Positions 32,601 to 38,974 of a DNA stretch of 44,815 nucleotides are shown in pieces. Position numbers and translations under genes: made by a program. Source of the DNA: Oscillospiraceae bacterium (lineage in GTDB: Bacteria > Bacillota > Clostridia > Oscillospirales > Oscillospiraceae); NCBI GenBank assembly GCA_017448455.1, contig JAFSLL010000195.1, positions 1-44,815 of the forward strand, in the 5' to 3' direction. Each line of letters starts with the position of its first letter. Positions within the stretch are counted from its first letter, which is position 1. The notes below the pieces were generated by a model that saw nothing but the letters and a program-made list of their open reading frames with translations, had not been told where the DNA came from and made no database searches.

Positions 32601-33046
32601 ATGATAAGTCGACGGAGGAGACTTTCGGCTTCCAGGAAGATGACGAGTCATGGGAAGTAAAGAACAACACCGGCGACAGAGTTCTGTATAAAAGCGCAGA
32701 CTACACCGGCAGCGACTGGCTCAATGACTTTGAGGCCAGGTTCCCGGATACAGAGCCAGCCTATGAAGATCCGGCGCAGTTGCAGGCTTTTGCTGAGTGG
32801 ATCGTTCAGACCGATACGGAGCGGGCGACAAACGAGGCGCTGCCTGAGCCGGTAACTTATGGTGGGGTTGAGTATGCTGCAGATACAGCAGACTACCGCC
32901 TGGCAAAGTTTAAGGCTGAGATCGGAAACTATGTGGAGCTTCAGAGTGCAGAGTTTTATTATCTCTTCACCGAGCTCTTCCTCATGGTCGACTCCCGGGC
33001 CAAGAATATGTTCCCGTCCTTTATGGGAACAGAAGTCGTGCAGTAA
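29657..33046 (+). CDS. Large tail fibre: BppU-like N-domain, coiled coil, Ig-like, LamG-like and first half of a CotH-kinase-like domain
   Basis: Residues 1-115 are the BppU-like anchor. Residues 116-265 are a predicted coiled coil. A Gly-rich linker lies near 287-297, Ig-like strands run from about 300 to 580, and a concanavalin/LamG-like domain lies at about 590-795. From about 825 the sequence is CotH-kinase-like: FDVQGTSSQYYERKNYKGKF, FCFKADVASSEGANN, ARVRQGIDGFPIVIFW, GKYNWNNDKS. It ends FLMVDSRAKN (D1112, N1117) then GTEVVQ-stop. The DFD metal motif that completes such domains is in the next gene. CotH-family proteins are secretory-pathway-type kinases; in phage fibres a catalytic role is unproven. 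ATG 29657 follows AAGGAGAACG. Confidence 0.85.
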   Translation: MITHTLDLDVVPGSVPVVVHVSQYDDDVRIIFNLYASTGVLNIEQNSTVAIRGTKPDGNGISVDCTLDGSAVTVDLTQQMTAVAGYAIFELTLYQNNHEMNTANFILDVERAAFDKDTLGSDSVIRELVNVIDRTDEIIAAARQSDNAMEQIAAIGEAVAESEDRAHQYADAAQQASEDTTATKTAAEESIAEKLADAMEQIQHKQDAILQVTTAADELAAQALQNSSNTMNEVDAFASRMDDFERIAEAISLRADTFCDELEVDDNGMVWILNNGMRIAGPYGPFAGSGGGGGGGQGGNAATLTVSNETGWLSKTIADGDSCVVTINWESIEDTMPTGNGSLRITSGGTVRAVLDVAQGQISLDLAPYLSVGANAVRLTISDVYDNNRTITFNVTVVSISISSTFDPSTPYTGPIMFPYTPVGSVRKTVYFLLDGVEIGNTQTTVSGRQQTFVIPQQSHGMHTFQVYFEADINGQIVRSNELYFEIIALEALNETPIISSSFNLAEVTQYTAIPFTYTVYSPASMMSDVVLYLNGNQIAEHSVDRTQQVYTYRAIEVGTVTFKVECGEVSRSFTVTITESEIEVEAEEDSLVLYLTSSGRSNAETTKDVWKYGSIKSELTGFNFTSDGWQRDSEGTTVLRVAGDARVTIPYKIFGTDFRNAGKTIELEFATRMVMDYDAVILSCMSEGRGLYMTAQKVQMNSEQSEISMQFKEDEHVRVAFVVEKRTKNRLIYCYINGIMSGVVQYPADDDFAQTTPVDITIGSNDCTIDLYCIQVYDNDLTRHQILTNWVADTQVVDDMLSRYKRNQVYDDYGAIIAANLPADLPYLVLEAPELPQYKGDKKTISGRYVDPVTPTRNFTFTGAQFDVQGTSSQYYERKNYKGKFKEGFLMASGRTQDTYQLRDDSIPVATFCFKADVASSEGANNVELVRLYNDACTYKTPAQKTDARVRQGIDGFPIVIFWTNTDTGETMFIGKYNWNNDKSTEETFGFQEDDESWEVKNNTGDRVLYKSADYTGSDWLNDFEARFPDTEPAYEDPAQLQAFAEWIVQTDTERATNEALPEPVTYGGVEYAADTADYRLAKFKAEIGNYVELQSAEFYYLFTELFLMVDSRAKNMFPSFMGTEVVQ

Positions 33047-33064
33047 GAAAGGAGGATACCTGTT

Positions 33065-35512
33065 TTGGCAATCAAAAAGAAGATTGTATTCCTGCCGTAT
33101 GATTTTGATACAGCGATCGGAATCAACAATGAGGGTGCGCTGGTGTTCTCCTATAACCTGGAGGATATCGATCAGACAGAGGGCGGCGCCGACATCTTTA
33201 ACGGGCAGCAGAGTGTGTTATGGAAAAACATGCGGGCTGCCTTTTTTGATGAGATGAAGGCGATGTATCAGAGCCTCCGGTCAACCGGGGCTCTTTCCTA
33301 TGACAAGGTTGAGCGGATGTTTGAAGAGCATCAGGAGAAGTGGCCGGAGGCAGTCTTTAACGAGGATGCCTGGTTTAAATACCTGGCGCCACTGGTGGAG
33401 AAGGGCAATGCGTCATATCTTTCCATGTTGCAGGGCTCAAAGGCAGAGCAGCGAAAGTGGTGGCTTTATAACCGGTTCCGCTATATTGACTCCAAGTACA
33501 ATGCAGGTGATGCCTTAACAGACGTCATCACGGTCCGTGGGTATGAGAAGTCTGATATCACGGTAACGCCATACGCGGATGTGTATGCGTCGATCAAGTA
33601 TGGCTCCTATCTGGTACAGACCAGGGCGAAGAGGAACCATGCATACACACTTGTCTGCCCGCTCGATAACGTAAACGATACTGAAATCTATATTTACAGC
33701 GCCAGCCAGCTTGCCTCCGTGGGTGATCTGTCTGGCCTTTTGGTTGGTTACGCAGACTTTTCCAGAGCCACCAAGCTGCAGAGCCTAAAGCTGGGTGATG
33801 GAAGTGCAAGCTATAGCAATGGCAACCTGACAGAGTTGTACCTTGGCAATAACGAGCTTCTGCGGTCGATCGATATCAGGAACTGTCCGGCGCTGACGCA
33901 GGCAGTGGATATCTCGGGCTGCACCAATATCGAAGCCGTCTATTTTGAAGGGACATCTATCACCGGTCTGTCACTTCCAAACGGCGGTATTTTAAAGACG
34001 CTGCATCTTCCGGCAGCGCTGACCAACCTGACAATCCGAAACCAGACGCTGATCACGGATTTCCAGATCCCGACGTATGAGAATATCTCTACGCTCCGTC
34101 TGGAGAATGTCAGCAGCGTGATCGAACCGCTTTCAATCCTGCGCCAGATCAGGGCAGGATCCCGTGTCCGCATTATCGGATTTCATATTGATGCAGAGGA
34201 TACAGATGAGATCCGAGAGTTTATGGATTACCTGGATACCATGCGTGGCCTGGATGAGAGCGGCGGCAACATGGACACTGCCCAGGTTTCCGGCAGCATC
34301 CATGTCGAGTTTGTAACCGGTGCTGAACTGGCATCCTTCCATGAGCGGTATCCGGATATTGCTATCCAGTATGATCATGTGACCAGTAACCTGTATTACT
34401 ACGACTTCGAAGGAGAAGAGCTTCTCTATACAGAGACGATCTCCGATGGCGGTGATGGTGGTGAATATACCGGACGTCCTGCAAAAGAGGCGACGGCTGC
34501 GAACACCTATGAATTCATCGGCTGGAGCAAGAAGCCAAACAGCACGGTGGTTGATGCAGATGCACTGCTTAACGTAACGGCAGACCGTAAAGTCTATGCC
34601 GCATACAAGATCATCGGTCAGACCTACAGAGTGCGTTTCTATACGGGAACAAGACTGCTTCTTACAGTCAGCAACGTGCCGTATGGTGGAAGAGCTGCAT
34701 ATACCGGCGATACGCCAGAGAAGACCGGTGTTGACAATCCGGAAGATTACCAGTTTGTATCGTGGAGCCCGTCGCCATCAAACGTCACGGGCAATACGGA
34801 CTGCTATGCACAGTTTAGATACACCGGTTTCGTATCACTCCGACTGATTGAGAACAATATGTCCGGCGAGTACGCAAACAGCAGAATCACAAGTGTTGGA
34901 AAGTACGCCCTTGCTGGAAATACTTTGATTACAGGGCTGTCACTTCCGAATGTCACGATTACGGGAGATTACGCGATCCGGCAGTGTTCAGGCATGCTCT
35001 ATGCAGATATGCCGGAGCTCGTTACGGTAGGATCGTATACCTTTGACTCCTGCAGCAAGCTGGAAAGCATCAATATCCCGAAGGCAGAAACGATTGGAGG
35101 CAGCGCTTTTTATACCTGTAAGACGCTGACGAGAATGAACCTTCCGGCAGTCAAAACGATCGGAAGCAGCACCTTCTCCTGTTGTTACAACATGGAAGAG
35201 TATGTTTTCGGTGATGGGCTTACTAAGATTGGTGACTATGCCTTCTATAAGAACGAGAAGCTGACAGAGCTTGTCTTCGGGCCGAATGTGACGCAGATCG
35301 GAAGCAATGTGACAAATGGCTGTAAGGTACTTGAGCGAGTTGAGATCCGGTCGGTTCCGACAAAGATCTATGCACAGGCCTTTACCAACACGCCTTCGCT
35401 TACGGATATCTATGTGCCGTGGGCAGAAGGCGAAGTCGCAAATGCTCCGTGGGGTGCTACGGGTGCAACGATTCACTATGAGACCAGCTTTGGAGAGGAG
35501 GAAGAGTCATGA
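33065..35512 (+). CDS. Second half of CotH-kinase-like domain plus leucine-rich and InlB-type repeats
   Basis: Begins at TTG 33065, nine bases after GGAGG, with IVFLPYDFDTAIGINNEG. The DFD at residues 13-15 is the expected metal-binding motif of the CotH domain whose first half is in the preceding gene. Residues to about 165 complete that fold (QQSVLWKNMRAAFFDEM, then AEQRKWWLYNRFRYIDS). Irregular leucine-rich strands follow (about 235-390), then InlB B-repeat-like domains (about 460-595) with YEFIGWSKKP and YQFVSWSPSP. BspA-type leucine-rich repeats (about 620-790) end APWGATGATIHYE. The gene is in the same frame as its predecessor, separated by a TAA and six sense codons. It is likely host-surface binding. 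Confidence 0.82.
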   Translation: MAIKKKIVFLPYDFDTAIGINNEGALVFSYNLEDIDQTEGGADIFNGQQSVLWKNMRAAFFDEMKAMYQSLRSTGALSYDKVERMFEEHQEKWPEAVFNEDAWFKYLAPLVEKGNASYLSMLQGSKAEQRKWWLYNRFRYIDSKYNAGDALTDVITVRGYEKSDITVTPYADVYASIKYGSYLVQTRAKRNHAYTLVCPLDNVNDTEIYIYSASQLASVGDLSGLLVGYADFSRATKLQSLKLGDGSASYSNGNLTELYLGNNELLRSIDIRNCPALTQAVDISGCTNIEAVYFEGTSITGLSLPNGGILKTLHLPAALTNLTIRNQTLITDFQIPTYENISTLRLENVSSVIEPLSILRQIRAGSRVRIIGFHIDAEDTDEIREFMDYLDTMRGLDESGGNMDTAQVSGSIHVEFVTGAELASFHERYPDIAIQYDHVTSNLYYYDFEGEELLYTETISDGGDGGEYTGRPAKEATAANTYEFIGWSKKPNSTVVDADALLNVTADRKVYAAYKIIGQTYRVRFYTGTRLLLTVSNVPYGGRAAYTGDTPEKTGVDNPEDYQFVSWSPSPSNVTGNTDCYAQFRYTGFVSLRLIENNMSGEYANSRITSVGKYALAGNTLITGLSLPNVTITGDYAIRQCSGMLYADMPELVTVGSYTFDSCSKLESINIPKAETIGGSAFYTCKTLTRMNLPAVKTIGSSTFSCCYNMEEYVFGDGLTKIGDYAFYKNEKLTELVFGPNVTQIGSNVTNGCKVLERVEIRSVPTKIYAQAFTNTPSLTDIYVPWAEGEVANAPWGATGATIHYETSFGEEEES

Positions 35513-36339
35513 TTGATCATGAGAATTATGTGAATACGATCGATGCCCTTGGGGATGACGTCCTAACAGACGCCATCCTCACAAGGTCGTTTCCGGAAAC
35601 CTTCAGTGGTGACCTGATCGATGACAAGGTCGTAAAAGTTGGATCCTACTCCTTGTATGGCGCCAACGATATCGTTAATGCCTACTTCCCACTGGCAACG
35701 ATCGTTCAAACTTACGGCTTTGGCTACGCATTAAATCTTTTAAGTGTGGATCTGCCGGAATGCCTGGAAGTAGCAAACGGAGGATTTCAGCACTGTGAGA
35801 AGCTTATAGAAGTCAATATGCCAAAGCTTACCAGGCTGAATTCAAATGCATTTCAGTATTGCAAAAAGCTTACTGAGATCCATCTTCCGGAAGCGACAAG
35901 CGTACCATCCTATACGTTTGGTGACTGCTTAGAACTGGAGGTGGTTGATCTTCCGAAGGTGTTAAATGCACAGGGCAGTTCGTTCCTCAACTGCCGGAAG
36001 CTGAAAACGGTGATTCTTCCATCCGCTACGTATATCGTGGCACCTTTTATGCAGTGCCCGGCGCTCGAAAAGGTGTATTTGCCTGCGATCGAGCAGCTTG
36101 GGACAAACTGTTTTAACCAAAGCAATGCGCTGCAGGAAATTAACCTGGGACCGAATATCACGAAGATTGACGCGAATGCATTCTCCGGAATGCCTAATGG
36201 AGTGGTTATCAATATTCCTGTGGAGGAAGGAGTCATCACCGGAGCGCCGTGGGGCGGCACCGGGGCGACGATCAACTATGCGCATCCGTATGTCGGGCCT
36301 AATGGAGAAACATTAGATGAGGAAGGAGAAGACCAATGA
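35509..36339 (+). CDS. BspA-type leucine-rich-repeat receptor-binding candidate, 276 aa
   Basis: Contains repeated strands of the BspA/LRR_5 type, such as LECLEVANGGFQHCEKLIEVNMPKL-like and AFQYCKKLTEIHLPEATSV-like units, with the C-x-K-L pattern. It ends in an APWGGTGATINYA cap closely related to the end of the preceding gene product (APWGATGATIHYE). The start overlaps the previous stop by four bases. Such repeats are common in surface-binding proteins. Position after the fibre and before the lysis genes suggests a receptor-binding or fibre-tip protein. Confidence 0.78.
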   Translation: MIDHENYVNTIDALGDDVLTDAILTRSFPETFSGDLIDDKVVKVGSYSLYGANDIVNAYFPLATIVQTYGFGYALNLLSVDLPECLEVANGGFQHCEKLIEVNMPKLTRLNSNAFQYCKKLTEIHLPEATSVPSYTFGDCLELEVVDLPKVLNAQGSSFLNCRKLKTVILPSATYIVAPFMQCPALEKVYLPAIEQLGTNCFNQSNALQEINLGPNITKIDANAFSGMPNGVVINIPVEEGVITGAPWGGTGATINYAHPYVGPNGETLDEEGEDQ

Positions 36340-36596
36340 AACGAAAAACGCTGTATCGGTATTTAAGAGAGGATGGCGGGTACACCATATCGCCAGTCAA
36401 ACCCGAGGGAACCGCATATACCAAGCGGTACCGGTTGATCGCTGAGGAAGGCATGGCGATCACAGATGGAGAAACCGTCACGGAAGTGATCGATGTAAAG
36501 TCCTATACGGGATGGAGGGACTGCGAGAAGCCGGAACCAGAATATGATCCGGAAACCATCCTGCCGCCAGATCTGGAGGATGAGGTAACCGTTTGA
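36336..36596 (+). CDS. Small tail-region protein, 86 aa
   Basis: Unrecognised. It overlaps the previous stop. The sequence RYLREDGGYTISPVKPEGTAYTKRYRLIAEEG is beta-rich, followed by an acidic Pro-rich tail (PEPEYDPETILPPDLEDEV). It may be a small baseplate or chaperone-like protein for the upstream fibre proteins. It ends just before a terminator that closes the tail block. Confidence 0.6.
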   Translation: MKRKTLYRYLREDGGYTISPVKPEGTAYTKRYRLIAEEGMAITDGETVTEVIDVKSYTGWRDCEKPEPEYDPETILPPDLEDEVTV

Positions 36597-36597
36597 T

Positions 36598-36619
36598 GTA
36601 GGAGCGATCCTGCTTTTTT
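36598..36619 (+). terminator. Terminator closing the tail block
   Basis: GTAGGA pairs with TCCTGC around GCGA (one wobble pair), followed by TTTTTT. Confidence 0.7.
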
Positions 36620-36650
36620 CATGTCCTGATTCAGGGAGAAGGAGGTACAG

Positions 36651-37055
36651 ATGACGATGATGGAAATCTGGCAGAAGCTGACTGCCGGGGAATTTGCCGG
36701 GTGGGCGGTGCTTTTGCTGATCCTGCTTTTATCCCTGATCCAGATCAGCCCCATCAAGCTAAATCCGTGGGACAAGCTGTTCACGTGGCTTGGCAACAAG
36801 CTGAACGGAAAAGTGGTGAAGCAGGTACAGGATCTGTGGATCAATACCCACCGGCAGACGCTCCTTACATTTGCAAGAGAGTGCCGGGCCGGGGTTGAAC
36901 ACTCAGCTGAGGAATGGGGCTACGTTCTTAATATCTCGGATGAGTATGAAGCCTTTTGTGAGAAGAACGGTATCACAAACGGCGTCGTCCGTGCAGACAC
37001 CAGATATATTCGGGATCTCTATCATGAGCTTTCTCGGGAACACAAGATCAAATAA
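36651..37055 (+). CDS. Membrane-anchored protein of the lysis module, 134 aa
   Basis: One hydrophobic segment (about residues 16-34, GWAVLLLILLLSLIQIS), then a charged soluble region with WLGNKLNGKVVKQVQDLWINTH. Position directly before a holin suggests a lysis or regulatory role, but no family is recognised. ATG 36651 follows GGAGG; ATGs at 36657 and 36660 are in the same frame and possible. Confidence 0.65.
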   Translation: MTMMEIWQKLTAGEFAGWAVLLLILLLSLIQISPIKLNPWDKLFTWLGNKLNGKVVKQVQDLWINTHRQTLLTFARECRAGVEHSAEEWGYVLNISDEYEAFCEKNGITNGVVRADTRYIRDLYHELSREHKIK

Positions 37056-37090
37056 GCCGTCCGGGCGTTAAACGGAGAAAGGAGACTACT

Positions 37091-37486
37091 ATGAATGCGG
37101 TTATTATTGAGACTATCGTAAGCGTGCTTGCCAACCTGGCCATTACCCTGATTGGTGTTGCCGGTGCATGGCTGGTGACGCAGATCGGAAAAAAGCAGCA
37201 GCTTCATACCATCAACGCAGCGGTTGATGAGCTGACCAATGCGGCGGAACAGACCGTGTGGGAGTTGCAGCAGACGGTTGTGGATGGCCTGAAGGAGGCT
37301 GCGGCGGATGGGAAGCTGACACAGGCTGAGATCACTGATCTTGGGAAGAAGCTGCTGGAAGGCACCCTTGCTAAGATGTCCGATTCCGGCATCAATGTAC
37401 TGAAGGCAGCCAATGTGGATATCAATGCCATCGTAACCGGCGCTGGCGAGGCGCTGATTGCCAGGATCAAACGTGAAGACGTATAA
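37091..37486 (+). CDS. Phage holin (LLH family-like)
   Basis: One strong N-terminal membrane segment (about residues 8-28, VLANLAITLIGVAGAWLV) is followed by an Ala-rich helical domain and a C-terminal KLTQAEITDLGKKLLEG segment. This fits the LLH holin family that permeabilises the membrane to release endolysin. 131 residues; AGGAGACTACT precedes ATG 37091. The gene is adjacent to other lysis genes. Confidence 0.8.
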   Translation: MNAVIIETIVSVLANLAITLIGVAGAWLVTQIGKKQQLHTINAAVDELTNAAEQTVWELQQTVVDGLKEAAADGKLTQAEITDLGKKLLEGTLAKMSDSGINVLKAANVDINAIVTGAGEALIARIKREDV

Positions 37487-37940
37487 GCTGTTTCGGATGA
37501 GAGAGGGTCGTCTGTACCCTCTCTTTGTGGAAACTGGTCGTGAGATGAAAATGGGCATATGGCTGGAGGCCGATATCGGAGAGTTGGCTGACCCCATACA
37601 TGTGAAGAGCAAGCTGGGACCGCTGGCGCTTAGACCCGGCTTTCATTCTACAGAGGTTCCCTTTACGGATTGGATTGGCAAGAGGCAGGGAGACGCACTC
37701 GTTCAGAGAAAAGATACGGTCTGGTGCGAATGCGAAGTTGATGGGAAGCAGGAGCATCCATCCGAACGGTATGGGAAGCGAACACTGCCGGAGGACTGGT
37801 ACTATTTCCAGACCAGATCAAATCAGCCATTCCCTTGGATCATCTCAAACAGAATCAAGATTGTACGGTTGCTGGACCATGCGGATGTAGAGGCTGTCTG
37901 CCGGGCGCATGGGATAGTTGCCCAGAAAGTGGAGGAATAG
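37473..37940 (+). CDS. Unknown protein overlapping the holin end, 155 aa
   Basis: Probably starts at GTG 37473, overlapping the end of the holin gene. The pattern YKLFRMREGRLYPLFVE, then MGIWLEADIGE and ALRPGFHSTEVPF, occurs in proteins of unknown function in several Gram-positive phages and plasmids, where the core LFR-x-x-G-x-x-x-PLF and RPG-W/F-H pattern is conserved. The His and Arg in RPGFH suggest a catalytic or binding site, but none is known. Lysis-module position may be incidental. Confidence 0.7.
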   Translation: MKTYKLFRMREGRLYPLFVETGREMKMGIWLEADIGELADPIHVKSKLGPLALRPGFHSTEVPFTDWIGKRQGDALVQRKDTVWCECEVDGKQEHPSERYGKRTLPEDWYYFQTRSNQPFPWIISNRIKIVRLLDHADVEAVCRAHGIVAQKVEE

Positions 37941-37943
37941 TCT

Positions 37944-38339
37944 ATGGCTACGAATAAGACATATATCGTCGTGAAAGACGGCGAGGAGCTGAAAGAAGTG
38001 AAATCACTGGCTGCCGCAAAGAAACTGGCGGATGCCGAGGGTGGTACGGTTGTCTGCAACGGTTCGACTGTCTACCCTGAAGTTGTTGATGCGCAGATTC
38101 CTTCAGAGCCTGCCCCTGTGCCGGTGGATCAATTGGAGGTCGCGCCGGAGAAATATACGCTGACAGCGAAGATGAACATCCGAACAGCACCTTCCCTGAA
38201 AGCGGATAAAGCCGGTGTCGCTGACGCTGGAACCATCGTTGAGGTCCTTGGAATCGAAGATGACTGGCTGCGTGTAAGGAATGACGCTGGGGAGGTTTTC
38301 ATTCTGTACGGCAGCGGTAAATATGCCAGAAAAAACTGA
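37944..38339 (+). CDS. SH3b-domain wall-binding protein, 131 aa
   Basis: Residues about 7-47 (YIVVKDGEELKEVKSLAAAKK, then NGSTVYPEV) form a small domain that also occurs near the end of the endolysin (YYRVRKSWAEKS, AKNCVDAN, NGNQVYPAV). After a Pro-rich linker comes a bacterial SH3 domain (MNIRTAPSLKADKAGVADAG, then WLRVRNDAGEVFIL). It therefore resembles the free C-terminal binding module of the endolysin. A role in cell-wall binding, perhaps as an endolysin accessory, is inferred. ATG 37944 directly follows the preceding stop. Confidence 0.8.
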   Translation: MATNKTYIVVKDGEELKEVKSLAAAKKLADAEGGTVVCNGSTVYPEVVDAQIPSEPAPVPVDQLEVAPEKYTLTAKMNIRTAPSLKADKAGVADAGTIVEVLGIEDDWLRVRNDAGEVFILYGSGKYARKN

Positions 38340-38366
38340 CCGATAGATCAGATTTCCTTGCAGATA

Positions 38367-38372
38367 ATTGTG
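38367..38372 (+). promoter_or_regulatory. Regulator-site half upstream of promoter copy 7
   Basis: ATTGTG lies exactly 28 bases before the TTGATA box. No clear inverted partner is visible upstream. Confidence 0.35.
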
Positions 38373-38394
38373 CAGAATATTCCTCAGAAATGAC

Positions 38395-38440
38395 TTGATA
38401 ATCTTCCGCTTCAGAGTGATATATGTACACACCGAAAGGG
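38395..38440 (+). promoter_or_regulatory. Repeated promoter-like element, copy 7, inside the lysis module
   Basis: TTGATA at 38395, 17 bases, GATATA at 38418, identical core (38413-38429), then CC-GAAA-GG. It lies 70 bases before the 121-aa gene, far from the other accessory genes, so it marks an inserted cassette. Confidence 0.7.
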
Positions 38441-38464
38441 AAAACAATCAAGGAGGAAACGATC

Positions 38465-38830
38465 ATGACGAGATTTGCAAGGGAATTAAAGGGCGAGCTT
38501 GAGGCCTTCTGGAAGAAGAACGCAGAGGAAGAAATCCGAAAGATGCAGGTGCGGGCCGACCACGGTGAGATTTGCACGACCTCAGAAGGCGCGGCCTACT
38601 GGGCCAGCAGTGGGAACTACCTGCCAGCGGATTGTATGGAGATCCTGACCTACACGGATTTTCCTTTCAGCGTGGAAGAGACTACTAAGGCGCGGGAAAC
38701 GCAAACTGCTGAGTTCATCCGAAACTACCACCACGAAGTCACCGAAGAAGAACGGGCTGAGATGAGAGCCGCCTTCGGAAACGGCACCACGGTGGTGGAT
38801 GTGATCAGCGGGAAGAAGATCGAGCTTTAA
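38465..38830 (+). CDS. Accessory protein in a lysis-module cassette, 121 aa
   Basis: Unrecognised. ATG 38465 follows AAGGAGGAAACG. The product is helical, with a charged N-terminus (RFARELKGELEAFWKKNAEEE), a short central loop and a charged C-terminal half. There is no membrane segment and no resemblance to lysis proteins. The gene has its own promoter-like element and a strong terminator and lies between the wall-binding protein and the endolysin. This looks like a moron, possibly host-takeover or anti-defence, but the function is unknown. Confidence 0.65.
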   Translation: MTRFARELKGELEAFWKKNAEEEIRKMQVRADHGEICTTSEGAAYWASSGNYLPADCMEILTYTDFPFSVEETTKARETQTAEFIRNYHHEVTEEERAEMRAAFGNGTTVVDVISGKKIEL

Positions 38831-38847
38831 GAGAACGACATAGGAAG

Positions 38848-38872
38848 GCATCGCCAAGCGGCGGTGCTTTTT
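38848..38872 (+). terminator. Rho-independent terminator of the 121-aa cassette
   Basis: GCATCGCC pairs with GGCGGTGC (one wobble pair) around AAGC, followed by TTTTT. Confidence 0.85.
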
Positions 38873-38974
38873 CTTTCGGGCAGAGGCCAATCCCCTCTGC
38901 CTTTCTTTTTGCCCATTTTGCCTCTCCGAAAGCGGAGAGAAGACCACAGAGGGCTGTGGGGAAAGGAGAAATTC

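Noticed and set aside
33044-33046. Stop-codon reassignment (TAA read as sense) to explain the divided CotH-like domain
   Set aside because: Other genes in the window end at TAA normally, and a good ribosome site follows this stop. A local split or a point change is simpler.
29657-36339. Diversity-generating retroelement acting on the fibre genes
   Set aside because: No reverse transcriptase, template repeat or adenine-biased variable region was seen in the window.
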